64,000 nucleotides of DNA from Saccharopolyspora erythraea NRRL 2338. Its GTDB lineage: Bacteria > Actinomycetota > Actinomycetes > Mycobacteriales > Pseudonocardiaceae. Position numbers and translations under genes: made by a program. The stretch spans positions 806,001 to 870,000 of the forward strand of contig NC_009142.1 in the NCBI RefSeq assembly GCF_000062885.1, in the 5' to 3' direction. The notes under the pieces are model-generated. The model was not told where the DNA came from and did not search any database. It was given only the letters and a program-made list of their open reading frames with translations. Below, in pieces: positions 50,533 to 59,123 of the stretch; the stretch's first letter is position 1; each line of letters opens with the position of its first letter.

Positions 50533-52491
50533 ATGACCGACCAGGCCCCGCGTTCCTCCGGCGAGCCACCGGAGGAGCCGCAATCGCAGGCAGGAGCCCC
50601 GGCCGAGGGCACGCCCGGCGAAGCGCCGCACGTCCCGGAGGGGACGTCGCACGCCGGAGCGCCGCCGCAGCCGGGTCAGCAGCCCCAGCAGTCGCCGGAG
50701 CAGCCGTCGCAGCCGGATGGCGCTTCTCAGCCGAGTCACACTTCGCAGCCGGGTGGCGCCGCGTCGCAGCCGGGCGACCAGGCGCCGCGGGCGTCCGGGC
50801 AGTCGCAGCCCGGACAGTCGCAGCCCGGACAGCCGCAGCCCGGGCAGTCGCAGCCGTCGTACGGACAGCCGCAGCCGCAATCCGGGGAGCAGCCGTCGCC
50901 CGGGCAGCCACAGTCGCAGCCCGCGCAGCAGCCGCAGCCGCAGTCCGGAGAGCATGGCGCGCACACCGGGCAGCCGACCGACCAGGTGGGCCAGTCCGCC
51001 GGCCAGACCATGCAAGCCGCCGCCCAGTCGCCCTGGCAGCCATCCGCGCCGGGCCAGTCCGCGCAGGCCGAGCAGTGGTCGCAGGCGGGACAGCCCTACG
51101 GCACCCAGGGAGCCCACGCGCAGCAGTACCCGGGGCAGCAGCCTCACGCGCAGTCCCAAGGCCAGGGGAGCCCCGGGCAGGGCAGCCACCCCGGTCAGGG
51201 CTACCCGGGCCAGGGCCACCAGCCGGGACAAAGCCATCACCCCGGCCAGAGCCACCAGCCGGGCGAGAGCCACCAGCCGGGCCAGAGCCACCAGCCAGGG
51301 CAGGGGGACCACACCGCGCAGTTCCCCGGCCAGTACCCGCCAGGTGCCGCCTGGCAGCAGCCCAGCGGCTTCCACCCGATGAACCCGGTCGACACCCACC
51401 GCAGCAATGAACGCTCCAGCCGCAACCGGGCCCTCGTCGGCGTCGTCGCGCTGGCGCTGGTGGCCGGACTGGTCGGTGGCGGGGTCGGCGGCGTCGTCGG
51501 GTTCCAGCTCGGCGGCGGCAACCGTCCCGGCCCCACCGCTCTGGACCAGCCGCGCCCGGCGCGCAGCGCGAGCACCGCGCCCGCCGGTTCGGTGCAGCAG
51601 GTCGCCGAGCGGGTGCTGCCCAGCGTCGTCCAGCTGCAGTTGCAGAGCTCGCAGGGTTCCGGCGAGGGCTCGGGCATCGTGCTCAGCCAGGACGGCTACA
51701 TCCTGACCAACAACCACGTCGCCGAAGGCGCGCGCAGCGGGCGCATGACCGCGCTGTTCCACGACAACCGCACCGCGTCGGTCACCGTCGTCGGCACCGA
51801 CCCGAACTCCGACCTCGCGGTCGTCAAGGCCGACATCCAGGGCCTCACCCCGGCGTCGATGGGACGTTCCGACGATCTCCCGGTCGGCGCTCCGGTGGTC
51901 GCGATCGGCTCGCCGTTCGGGCTTTCCGGCACGGTGACCAGCGGGATCATCAGCGCCAAGGACCGGCCGGTGCGAGCGGGCGGCGAGTCGGGCAGCCAGT
52001 CGAGCGTGCTCAACGCGCTGCAGACCGACGCCGCGATCAACCCCGGCAACTCCGGGGGGCCGCTGGTCGACATGGACGGCAACGTGGTCGGCATCAACTC
52101 GGCGATCTACAGCCCCGGCTCCGGCCAGGAGCAGGCCGGTTCGGTCGGGCTCGGCTTCGCCATCCCGATCGACCAGGCCCAGCGCACGGCCAAGGAGCTG
52201 GTGGACACCGGGTCGGCGACCCAGACCACGCTCGGGGTGCGGATCACCCCCGCTGAGCGGCCCGGTGCCCTGGTCGTCGAGGTCGTGCCCGGCGGTGCCG
52301 CCGAGGCGGCGGGCATCCGGCCCGGCGAGGTGATCACCAAGCTCGGCGACCGGGCGATCCAGGACCCGGACGAGCTGATCGCCGCGGTCCGCTCGCGCGC
52401 ACCCGGTGAGCAGGTGCAGCTGACGACGACCGACCGAGCCGGCGGTGGCGAACGCACGGTCACGGTCACCCTGGTCGGCGAGAAGGGTTGA
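50533..52491 (+). CDS. pepD: Membrane-anchored HtrA-type serine protease, PepD-like
   Basis: 652 residues from ATG 50533 (GGAGAG upstream). Residues ~1-290 are a low-complexity Gln/Pro/Gly/Ser cytoplasmic tail with repeats such as SHQPGQ and SQPGQ. A TM segment is at ~299-325. The trypsin-like domain has His395 (TNNHVAEGA), Asp427 (PNSDLAVVK) and Ser507 (NPGNSGGPL). The C-terminal PDZ domain begins near TTLGVRITPAERPG. It is an extracytoplasmic protein-quality protease, controlled by MprAB in mycobacteria. The N-terminal tail is longer and more repetitive than usual. Confidence 0.92.
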   Translation: MTDQAPRSSGEPPEEPQSQAGAPAEGTPGEAPHVPEGTSHAGAPPQPGQQPQQSPEQPSQPDGASQPSHTSQPGGAASQPGDQAPRASGQSQPGQSQPGQPQPGQSQPSYGQPQPQSGEQPSPGQPQSQPAQQPQPQSGEHGAHTGQPTDQVGQSAGQTMQAAAQSPWQPSAPGQSAQAEQWSQAGQPYGTQGAHAQQYPGQQPHAQSQGQGSPGQGSHPGQGYPGQGHQPGQSHHPGQSHQPGESHQPGQSHQPGQGDHTAQFPGQYPPGAAWQQPSGFHPMNPVDTHRSNERSSRNRALVGVVALALVAGLVGGGVGGVVGFQLGGGNRPGPTALDQPRPARSASTAPAGSVQQVAERVLPSVVQLQLQSSQGSGEGSGIVLSQDGYILTNNHVAEGARSGRMTALFHDNRTASVTVVGTDPNSDLAVVKADIQGLTPASMGRSDDLPVGAPVVAIGSPFGLSGTVTSGIISAKDRPVRAGGESGSQSSVLNALQTDAAINPGNSGGPLVDMDGNVVGINSAIYSPGSGQEQAGSVGLGFAIPIDQAQRTAKELVDTGSATQTTLGVRITPAERPGALVVEVVPGGAAEAAGIRPGEVITKLGDRAIQDPDELIAAVRSRAPGEQVQLTTTDRAGGGERTVTVTLVGEKG

Positions 52492-52885
52492 TTCGACGGG
52501 ACTCACGGCCGGCGGGGCGGCCGTGACCACGGCGGTCGCGACGACCGGGACGGCGGTCGCGGCGACCGGTCCGTGGCCACGCCGACCGCGCCGGGAGGCG
52601 TGCCCCCTCCGTGCCTCCCGGCGCGGCCGACGTCGGAAGTCCGTTCGAGGCGCGCCGCGGTGGCGTTCGAGTGGCGATGAGCGGGAAGTGCGCCACGTGA
52701 GGCGTGCCAAGGACTCGGGGGCAGCGTTCGTGATGGACGTGTTCGAGCGGACGGCGTTGGGGGAGGGCGTTCGATGAGGTGCGGATTCCGGAGAACCGGA
52801 ATTTCCACACCTGGCAGGGGTTTCCACGGTTGCAGGGCTTCGCGCTGAGCCGGCGTTTCGCAGCGACAAGGGGAGTTTCGGCAGG
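52492..52885. other. Intergenic region between htrA and moaB
   Basis: About 390 bp, with repeated GCGACGACCGGGACGGCGG-like segments at 52,530-52,570. No supported gene; frames across it are compositional shadows. Confidence 0.4.
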
Positions 52886-53494
52886 ATGTCCGATTACACA
52901 GGCAGTGTCATTCCGCACCGGGTCCGTGATCTCGACGAGCGATCCGACTCACTGGATCTGACCGAGGCGGTCCTTGCCACTACGGTGACCGATATGGAAC
53001 GCAGCGCGCAGCGGTTGGGGCGGGCCCTGGTCGTCATCGTCGACGACCGGGTCGCGCAGGGCGAGCAGGACGACAGCATCGGTCCGCTGGTGACCGAGCT
53101 GCTGGAGGAGGCCGGTTTCATCGTCGACGGGAGTGTCGCGGTGGCCGGTGAGACGGTGGACATCCGCAACGCGCTCAACACCGCGGTGATCGGCGGGGTC
53201 GACGTGGTGATCACCGTCGGCGGCACCGGCGTGTCGCCGCGGGACGTCACCCCGGACGCGACCGCGGGTGTGCTCGACCGGCCCATCCCGGGCATCGCGG
53301 AGGCCCTGCGGGCCTCCGGCCTGGCGGCGGGCGCGGTCGACGCGGGGGTCTCGCGGGGTCTGGTCGGGGTGTCCGGGAGCACGCTGGTGGTGAACCTGGC
53401 GGGCTCGCGGTCGGCGGTCCGCGACGGCATGGCGACGCTGACACCGCTGGTCACCCACGTGATCGAGCAGCTCTCCGGCCTCGAGACGGCCTGA
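52886..53494 (+). CDS. moaB2: MogA/MoaB-family molybdopterin-binding protein
   Basis: 202 residues from ATG 52886 (GGCAGG just upstream); the family core starts only at RALVVIVDDRVAQG, so an internal ATG at 52994 is also possible. Typical motifs: VTELLEEAGFIVDG, the GGTGVSPRDVTPDA loop that binds the pterin, and a final VNLAGSRSAVRDGMATL. It probably adenylylates or binds molybdopterin. Its place after pepD matches the mycobacterial moaB2 position. Confidence 0.9.
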   Translation: MSDYTGSVIPHRVRDLDERSDSLDLTEAVLATTVTDMERSAQRLGRALVVIVDDRVAQGEQDDSIGPLVTELLEEAGFIVDGSVAVAGETVDIRNALNTAVIGGVDVVITVGGTGVSPRDVTPDATAGVLDRPIPGIAEALRASGLAAGAVDAGVSRGLVGVSGSTLVVNLAGSRSAVRDGMATLTPLVTHVIEQLSGLETA

Positions 53495-53886
53495 CCCGGC
53501 ACGGGCCGCTCTGCCCGGCACGTTTCGCCCCGGTCGCATCGGCCGGAAGCACACAACGCGGTGGCGGCGCCCGAACCATGGGTGCCGCCACCACTGTTTC
53601 CACTCGCTTTTCGGTTGGGGGAGGCTGGCGAGACCAACCGGCAGGTTCGTCGTCGCGCAGGCGGTCAGCCGCCCCGTTTCGCCCAGACCAGCCCTTTTTG
53701 CGCAGCCGGTCCGTTTCTCAGGTCGGACCGTTTCGCGCGCTGGTCCGCTTCGCTCAGGCAGGCCCTTCTTGCCCAGCCGGTCCACTTCGCCCAGGTCGGG
53801 CCGCTCCGCTCAAACCGGGCCGCTCCGCTCAAGCCGTCAGCCGGTCCGTCTGTTGCGCCGGACCTCGGCCGAAGCCCGTTGGCCGG
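53495..53886. other. Intergenic region with short direct repeats
   Basis: No gene. Between 53,690 and 53,840 there are loosely repeated GGTCCGCTTCGC / GGGCCGCTCCGCTCAA units; the last two copies (53810-53843) are nearly identical. They lie downstream of the convergent genes on both sides. Confidence 0.45.
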
Positions 53887-54309
53887 TCAGCTCGCGGAAC
53901 CGGTGGGACCGGAGCCTCCCTGCGGCTTGTCGGTGGGCTTGTCGGTCGGCTTGTCCTGCGGTGCTGCCTGCTGGCCGGTCTGGGTCGTGTCCTGAGGGCT
54001 CGCCTGCGAGGTGTCCTGCGACTTCGACTGCGTGTCCTGGGTGTCCTCCGGCGCCTTGGCCTGCGAGGTGCCGGCGTCGGTGTCCGAGCCGGAGGCGCTG
54101 TCGCGGTGCTGGGTGCGCTTGATCGTCTCCTCGACCTTGCTGCTGACGCTCTCGATCTTGTCGTGGTACTTGCCGCCGGTGGCCTTGTCCAAGCTCGACT
54201 TTGCGGCGTCGAGGCCCTTGGTGGCGCTCGGGCCTGCCTTCTCCGCGAGATCCTCGGCCTTGGACTTGGCCTGCTGGGCCAGTTCCTTGGCTTTGTCCAG
54301 GAATCCCAT
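53887..54309 (-). CDS. MT0933-like (Rv0909-type) antitoxin-family protein with disordered tail
   Basis: 140 residues from ATG 54309. The first ~65 residues (MGFLDKAKELAQQAKSKAED...GGKYHDKIESVSSKVEE) match the small helical family named after MT0933/Rv0909, whose members are annotated as antitoxins. The rest is a Gln/Asp/Thr/Ser tail with SQDTSQ and DKPTDKPTDKP repeats. No toxin gene (Rv0910-like) is adjacent, so an antitoxin role is doubtful. Confidence 0.75.
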   Translation of the reverse strand: MGFLDKAKELAQQAKSKAEDLAEKAGPSATKGLDAAKSSLDKATGGKYHDKIESVSSKVEETIKRTQHRDSASGSDTDAGTSQAKAPEDTQDTQSKSQDTSQASPQDTTQTGQQAAPQDKPTDKPTDKPQGGSGPTGSAS

Positions 54310-54555
54310 CCTCTGCCTCCCGTGGCTTGAACGGCGCGACCGCGGTCGGGAGCGCTCCGACGAGGAACGGGTCCGTCGTCGGCACGACCCCACCGCCAGC
54401 GGGCTTTTGCCCGTTAAGTTCCAATTACCGAGCGTATGCCCTCTGCCGTCATGGTGTCACCGTGATCCTTTGGGTGAAAGCCCTACGCCGTCCGGCGCAC
54501 ACGCGACCTGCCCATCGCCTCTCCGCGCCTACCTGCGATGAGGGACGATGGTGTC

Positions 54556-54738
54556 GTGACAGAGCAGTCCCGAAACCGGTCGTCCGAAGCGGACAGGAAG
54601 CGCCGGCTCGCCGAGGTCTTCGGTGACGTCCTCCCCGACACCACCTCGGACGAACGGTCGCAGCGCGGTCCCGCGCAGACCGAGACCGAGCGCTGGTACC
54701 GCGAGAACCGCCCTCCCCACCACGACGACCACCGCTGA
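54556..54738 (+). CDS. Conserved actinobacterial small protein
   Basis: 60 residues from GTG 54556; ATG 54538 in frame is an alternative start. Highly charged, with RRLAEVFGDVLPDTTSDER and a C-terminal WYRENRPPHHDDHR, a pattern I associate with a small protein conserved near moaB in Pseudonocardiales. No function known. Confidence 0.7.
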   Translation: MTEQSRNRSSEADRKRRLAEVFGDVLPDTTSDERSQRGPAQTETERWYRENRPPHHDDHR

Positions 54739-54944
54739 GGGGAACCGGGCGGCGAACCACGTCGCGGCCGGCTGGGGCCGAACGACGTCGGCGGCCCGCC
54801 GAGGACCAAGGGCGTCCGCGGCCGAGGGCGCCGCGCCGTCCATGCCCGGGCGCAGGGTGCGACCGTGCGACGCTCCGGCATGGCGAGCCCCGTGTCCGTC
54901 GCGGCTGTGGGACGCGGGGACCTGCGTTGGGGTCGGGAGTGTGG

Positions 54945-55421
54945 TCAGGACTTGCTCGATGTCTGCCCGTCGCCGTTCGACTGGGTGGACGTGGTGGACG
55001 CCTCCTCGAGGGCAAGGCCCTTCACCGCGGGCAGGCCCTGTTCGCGGCGGAGCAGGTCGCGGATTTCCAGGAGCAGTTCGACGTCGGTGGGTGCGACCTC
55101 GGTTTCCTTGCCCCGTTCGCGGCGTTCCTTCAGCGTTTTCATCGGCAGCACGAAAATGAAGTAGACAACCGCCGCGGTGATGAAGAACGTGATCACGGCG
55201 TTGATGACCTGTGCGAAGTCGATGATCGACTGCTGGTTGCCTGCGACCAGTTGAATGGAGAGGCCGGTTACGTTGCCGCCTCCGGTCGCCGCGATTACCG
55301 GCTTGATGATGCTGGTCGTGAATGCGGTGACCAAAGCAGTGAACGCGCTGCCGACCACCACGGCGACCGCGAGGTCGACCACGTTGCCGCGCATCAGGAA
55401 GTCTTTGAATCCCTTGAGCAC
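54945..55421 (-). CDS. mscL: Large-conductance mechanosensitive channel MscL
   Basis: 158 residues from GTG 55421, preceded by GGAAAGGA. N-terminal amphipathic MLKGFKDFLMRGNVVDLAVAV, TM1, a short periplasmic loop, TM2 (ITFFITAAVVYFIFVLP), and the C-terminal bundle (VELLLEIRDLLRRE). It opens under membrane tension to release solutes on osmotic downshock. Confidence 0.96.
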   Translation of the reverse strand: MLKGFKDFLMRGNVVDLAVAVVVGSAFTALVTAFTTSIIKPVIAATGGGNVTGLSIQLVAGNQQSIIDFAQVINAVITFFITAAVVYFIFVLPMKTLKERRERGKETEVAPTDVELLLEIRDLLRREQGLPAVKGLALEEASTTSTQSNGDGQTSSKS

Positions 55422-55512
55422 AGGTTGTCCTTTCCGCAATTCATGTGCCCCGTCCGGGTGTACTCGGACGGATGATGTTGTGACCGACGGGAGTTGGCTC
55501 CATGACGGCTGC

Positions 55513-56163
55513 TCAGCGGAGCGTAACGGTCACCGATTGGGTGAGGGAGGCTGCGGCGACGGCCGGTGCCAGCCCTTCAGGTAAGCCCACGACGATGAGT
55601 CTGCCCTGGTCATGTCGATCACCTGTGGGGCGCACGGCGATGACGGGCGCCTGCTCGGCCAACACCGAACTATTACCCGATCGGGTGGCAGTTGTGACTA
55701 TGTCCACCCGCCGTCCGGGATGGAGGAGATCAGCCACGTCAGGGTCGGCCAACCGGATGGGCACCGCGGCGTGCCGCGGGTCGCCGGTGGTCAACGCCGT
55801 CTGCGCTGGACCGGCCAGCCGCACGTCGGTCAGAGGTTCGCCACTGCGTGACGCGGTGCCGAGCACTCGACCCGTCGCCTCATCGACCTCGGACAGCACG
55901 CCACCGGGCGCGAGTTCGGCAGGCATGGTCCGCCGCGCCACGTCGTCGGGTTCGAGGACGTGGCCGGGCGCGAGGTCCCGGGCCGCGACCAGCACCGGCA
56001 CTCCGTCGCTCGCGGGCCCCGGCCTCGGCTGCAGTGCCATGACCGCGGCGAGCGTGGCGAGCAATATCGCGCCGACTCGGCGTAGGAGGACTGTTCGCGC
56101 GTGACGGCCAGGCGGGAGGAGAGTTCGCATTCTCGAACCCAGCCCTGTTTCCCTCTTGCCCAT
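55513..56163 (-). CDS. SAF-domain (CpaB/RcpC-like) membrane protein
   Basis: 216 residues from ATG 56163 (GGAG 7 bases upstream). Short cytoplasmic basic N-terminus, one TM segment (~ILLATLAAVMAL), then a SAF domain (VPVLVAARDLAPGHVLEPDDV, DVRLAGPAQTAL). CpaB proteins belong to Flp pilus assembly, but no tad genes are nearby. Single SAF proteins of this kind are common next to mscL in actinobacteria. Confidence 0.85.
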   Translation of the reverse strand: MGKRETGLGSRMRTLLPPGRHARTVLLRRVGAILLATLAAVMALQPRPGPASDGVPVLVAARDLAPGHVLEPDDVARRTMPAELAPGGVLSEVDEATGRVLGTASRSGEPLTDVRLAGPAQTALTTGDPRHAAVPIRLADPDVADLLHPGRRVDIVTTATRSGNSSVLAEQAPVIAVRPTGDRHDQGRLIVVGLPEGLAPAVAAASLTQSVTVTLR

Positions 56164-56524
56164 TGGTCGCTCCTGTCGTTCGCGTGTTTGGAAGGGGCGA
56201 GTTCGACACTAGGGAGATTCGGGCGGGCAGGGGAGAGGCAAATTTGGAATCTGTGGATAAACAAAGTGGGTGTGGATAACTCGGCACCCGCATGGTCGTC
56301 GTTGCAGTCCGGAAGCGTTATTCAGCGGTACGAACGAGTGAATTTGAGAGATGGGATTGCGTCTCTCGGCAATGCCGTTGGGGGAGGGAAAGCGGGTGAG
56401 AGGCGGGGCGAACGCGATGCGGAGGCGAGTACGGGCGGGTCGCCAAGTCGCAAAGGTGGAGGGACGGTCCGTCAGGCCGTGGCGAGGCCGGGGATGAGAG
56501 GTCAGTGGGGACGCGCGGAGCTGG

Positions 56525-56735
56525 GGGCGCTGGGGCGGAGAGCGGCGCGGCACAGCGCGGAGTCGGGGGCGCTCGATTGGCCAGGGGAGTGGCACAGCGT
56601 GGAGCCGTGGGCGCTGGTGCGGCCTGCGGGGTGCCGCAGCGCGGAGTCGTGGGCGCTGGAATGGACAGCGGAGTGGCACGGTGCGGAGTCGGAGGCCGCT
56701 GGGGCGGACAGCGGGGTGCCGCAGCGCGGTGCCGG
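56525..56735. repeat. Minisatellite of 42-bp units, five copies
   Basis: Five adjacent units start GGGCGCTGG or close variants and end with GCGGAGTCG-like sequence. The first four are exactly 42 bp and the fifth 43. About 65-75% identity between units. Confidence 0.85.
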
Positions 56736-56824
56736 GGACGCCGGAACGGACAGCTGAGTGCCGCAGCGTGAAACGGCCGCCCGGAACGTCCAGCCCGACC
56801 GGGGAAGCGTCGAGCCAGGCCTCA

Positions 56825-56932
56825 GACGTGGAAGTGGACCCAGGCGCGGAAGTGGACCCAGGCGTGGAAGCGGGCCGAGGCGTGGAAGCGGGCCGAGGCG
56901 TGGAAGCGGGCCGAGGCGTGGAAGCGGGCGAG
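56825..56932. repeat. Minisatellite of 18-bp units, six copies
   Basis: Unit GGCGTGGAAGCGGGCCGA; copies three to five are identical, one, two and six are variants. Translates as VEAGRG-type hexapeptides if read on the + strand. Confidence 0.92.
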
Positions 56933-57036
56933 CGGACTTTCCGGGAGCGCGGTCGCTCGAGATCGCCGAAGCTCCGGCGCCGAAGCGCCGGAGCCGGGAT
57001 CGCGTACGCGGGGGCACCGCGTGGCGCCCCTGCGGG

Positions 57037-57366
57037 TCAGGAAGCGGCAGCCGCCGGGGTGCTGCTGGAGCCCGAGCTCGACGACGACGAGGAGCTGCTC
57101 GACGAGGACGACGAGTCGCTGGACGTCGACGAGCCGGTGGAGCCGGAGCTGCCCGATCCGTTGTTGCCCGACCCGGAGTTGCTGCTGCTCGACCGGTTGT
57201 CGGTGCGGTAGAAACCGCTGCCCTTGAACACGATGCCGACGGCGTTGAACAGCTTGCGGAGACGGCCGGTGCACTCAGGGCACGTGGTCAGCGAGTCCTC
57301 CTTGAAGGACTGCACCGCCTCGAAGCGGTGGTCGCACTCAGTGCAGGCGTACTGGTACGTGGGCAC
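57037..57366 (-). CDS. FmdB-family zinc-ribbon protein with poly-Ser tail
   Basis: 109 residues from GTG 57366 (GGAGG upstream). Zinc ribbon with Cys8/Cys11 (YACTECDHRF) and Cys29/Cys32 (TTCPEC), then LRKLFNAVGIVFKGSGFYRTD. From ~residue 59 on it is a Ser/Gly tail including a run of 14 Ser. The zinc-ribbon part is the standard FmdB regulator type; its function is not known. Confidence 0.9.
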   Translation of the reverse strand: MPTYQYACTECDHRFEAVQSFKEDSLTTCPECTGRLRKLFNAVGIVFKGSGFYRTDNRSSSSNSGSGNNGSGSSGSTGSSTSSDSSSSSSSSSSSSSSGSSSTPAAAAS

Positions 57367-57498
57367 GGCCGAAACCTCCGACATCATCAGGTTGGCACTC
57401 CTACGGGCAGAGTGCCAACACGATGATGCTTCAAAACAGGTGCGTAGCGCAATTACTCCTAGGTCACACCCGAGACCCGCAGGTCGCGCCCACCGCCT

Positions 57499-57519
57499 CT
57501 CAGGCCGCACCGGCCTGAG
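57499..57519 (-). terminator. Hairpin after the 5-FCL gene
   Basis: CTCAGGCCG / CGGCCTGAG, 9-bp perfect stem with a 3-base loop, 2 bp beyond the stop on the minus strand. Confidence 0.7.
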
Positions 57520-57520
57520 G

Positions 57521-58117
57521 TCAGGCCGACAGCGCCCTGACGCCGTGTCCAGGGGTCAGCACCGCGCCGACCCGCACGTCGTGGTCCTCGCCGGGCAGCT
57601 CCTCGACGAACTCCTCGTCGCGGACCACCGCCACCAGCGCCGCCGCCGGTGCCGCCATCGGCAGCGAGCGGTCGTAGTAGCCCGCCCCGCGGCCGAGGCG
57701 CACCCCGCGCCGGTCGACGGCCAGCGCGGGCACGAGCACCGCGTCGGCCTCACCGATCGCTTCGGGGCCCAGCCGGGCTCCGCTGGGCTCGAGCAGGCCG
57801 TAGCCGGCGGGCTCCAGCGAGTCCGGGCCGGTGTAGGCGGCCCAGTCCAGCGGCGACGAGCGGACGACGACCGGCAGCAGCACCCGGTGGCCCTTCGCGC
57901 GCAGTTCGTCGAGCAGCTCGGGCGAGCCGGGCTCGCCGCCTACCGGCACGTACGCGCAGACGGTCGCCCCTGGACGGTCGTCGAGCCAGCGCAGCACGGC
58001 TTCGCCCAGCGCCGCCGCCTCGGCCGAACGTGTGGTTCCGTTCGTGGCTCCGCGGCGGTCCAGCAGCTTGCGCCGCCATTGCGCCTTCTGTTCACACAGA
58101 TCTCCGATCGAGGTCAC
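57521..58117 (-). CDS. 5-formyltetrahydrofolate cyclo-ligase
   Basis: 198 residues from GTG 58117; the longer open frame upstream lies over galU. Motifs: KAQWRRKLLDRR, VCAYVPVGGEPGSPELLDEL, and the nucleotide site RLGRGAGYYDRSL (GxGxGYYD). It converts 5-formyl-THF to 5,10-methenyl-THF using ATP. Divergent from galU with only 37 bp between them. Confidence 0.93.
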   Translation of the reverse strand: MTSIGDLCEQKAQWRRKLLDRRGATNGTTRSAEAAALGEAVLRWLDDRPGATVCAYVPVGGEPGSPELLDELRAKGHRVLLPVVVRSSPLDWAAYTGPDSLEPAGYGLLEPSGARLGPEAIGEADAVLVPALAVDRRGVRLGRGAGYYDRSLPMAAPAAALVAVVRDEEFVEELPGEDHDVRVGAVLTPGHGVRALSA

Positions 58118-58154
58118 AACCCCACTGTAAGTTGGCCCGATAGGCTCTGCGGCC

Positions 58155-59060
58155 ATGGACAGCCCGACGCTCACCGCGGCCGCAGCGTTCCGGACCGCCA
58201 TCGTTCCCGCCGCCGGACTCGGAACCAGATTCCTGCCCACGACGAAGGCGGTTCCGAAGGAACTCCTGCCGGTGGTCGACACCCCCGCCATCGAACTGGT
58301 CGCCGCCGAGGCCGCCGAGGCCGGCGCGAGCAGGCTGGTCATCGTCACCTCACCGGAGAAGGAGTCCGTCACCGAGTACTTCCGCCCGAACCCGGAGCTG
58401 GAGCAGACCCTGTCCGAGCGGGGCAAGGCGGACCTGCTCGCCAAGGTCCGGCGAGCGCCGGGCCTGATCGAGGCGGAGACCGCGATCCAGGAGAAGGCGC
58501 TCGGTCTCGGGCACGCCGTGTCCTGCGCCGAGTCGAAGCTGACCGAGCAGGACGACGCCGTCGCGGTCCTGCTGCCCGACGACCTGGTGCTGCCCACGGG
58601 CGTGCTCACCCGGATGGCCGAGACCCGCGCCCGCTACGGCGGCAGCGTGCTGTGCGCATTCGACGTGCCGAGGGAGCAGATCTCGGCCTACGGCATCTTC
58701 GAGGTGGCCGACACCGGCGAGGAGGACGTGCACAGGGTCCTGGGCATGGTCGAGAAGCCCGCTCCCGAGGATGCGCCTTCGACCTTCGCCGCCGCCGGGC
58801 GCTACCTGCTCGACCGGGCGGTGTTCGACGCGTTGCAGCGCATCGAACCCGGCGCCGGAGGTGAACTGCAGCTGACCGATGCCGTAGCGTTGCTGATCTC
58901 CGAAGGTCACCCGGTCCACGTCGTGCTGCATCGAGGCGGGCGACACGACCTGGGAAATCCTGGCGGTTTCCTAAGGGCTGCGGTGGACTTCGCGCTGCAG
59001 GATCACGAGTACGGGCCGGGGCTGCGGAACTGGCTCGTCGAGAGGTTGAACAGGGAGTAG
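58155..59060 (+). CDS. galU: UTP-glucose-1-phosphate uridylyltransferase
   Basis: 301 residues. Nucleotidyltransferase signature VPAAGLGTRFLPTTKAVPKE, then LLPDDLVLP, GMVEKPAPEDAPS and GRYLLDRAVFDAL. It makes UDP-glucose for cell-wall polymers and the Leloir pathway. Very short leader: no Shine-Dalgarno, possible -10 TAGGCT at 58141, so the message may be leaderless. Confidence 0.95.
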   Translation: MDSPTLTAAAAFRTAIVPAAGLGTRFLPTTKAVPKELLPVVDTPAIELVAAEAAEAGASRLVIVTSPEKESVTEYFRPNPELEQTLSERGKADLLAKVRRAPGLIEAETAIQEKALGLGHAVSCAESKLTEQDDAVAVLLPDDLVLPTGVLTRMAETRARYGGSVLCAFDVPREQISAYGIFEVADTGEEDVHRVLGMVEKPAPEDAPSTFAAAGRYLLDRAVFDALQRIEPGAGGELQLTDAVALLISEGHPVHVVLHRGGRHDLGNPGGFLRAAVDFALQDHEYGPGLRNWLVERLNRE

Positions 59061-59123
59061 CGCCGAACGCCGCCGCTCGCAGGGCCACGGCTTTCCGGCA
59101 CGCCCCGGGAGAGGTCGACAGCC

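Larger units (their letters stand above)
56164..57036. other. Repeat-rich intergenic region
   Basis: About 870 bp without a convincing gene. Open frames exist on both strands but are produced by two tandem repeat arrays (42 bp and 18 bp units) whose periods are multiples of three. The AT-richer part at 56,215-56,350 may hold the promoter of the SAF gene. Confidence 0.55.

Noticed and set aside
50478-51410. A + strand 310-codon frame over the HtrA N-terminus
   Set aside because: Arg/Ala/Pro-rich out-of-frame reading of the repetitive tail; the HtrA frame is the one that continues into the protease domain.
56681-57211. A + strand frame encoding an acidic repeat protein
   Set aside because: Its second half is the antisense of the FmdB Ser-rich tail and its first half is generated by the 18-bp repeat array.
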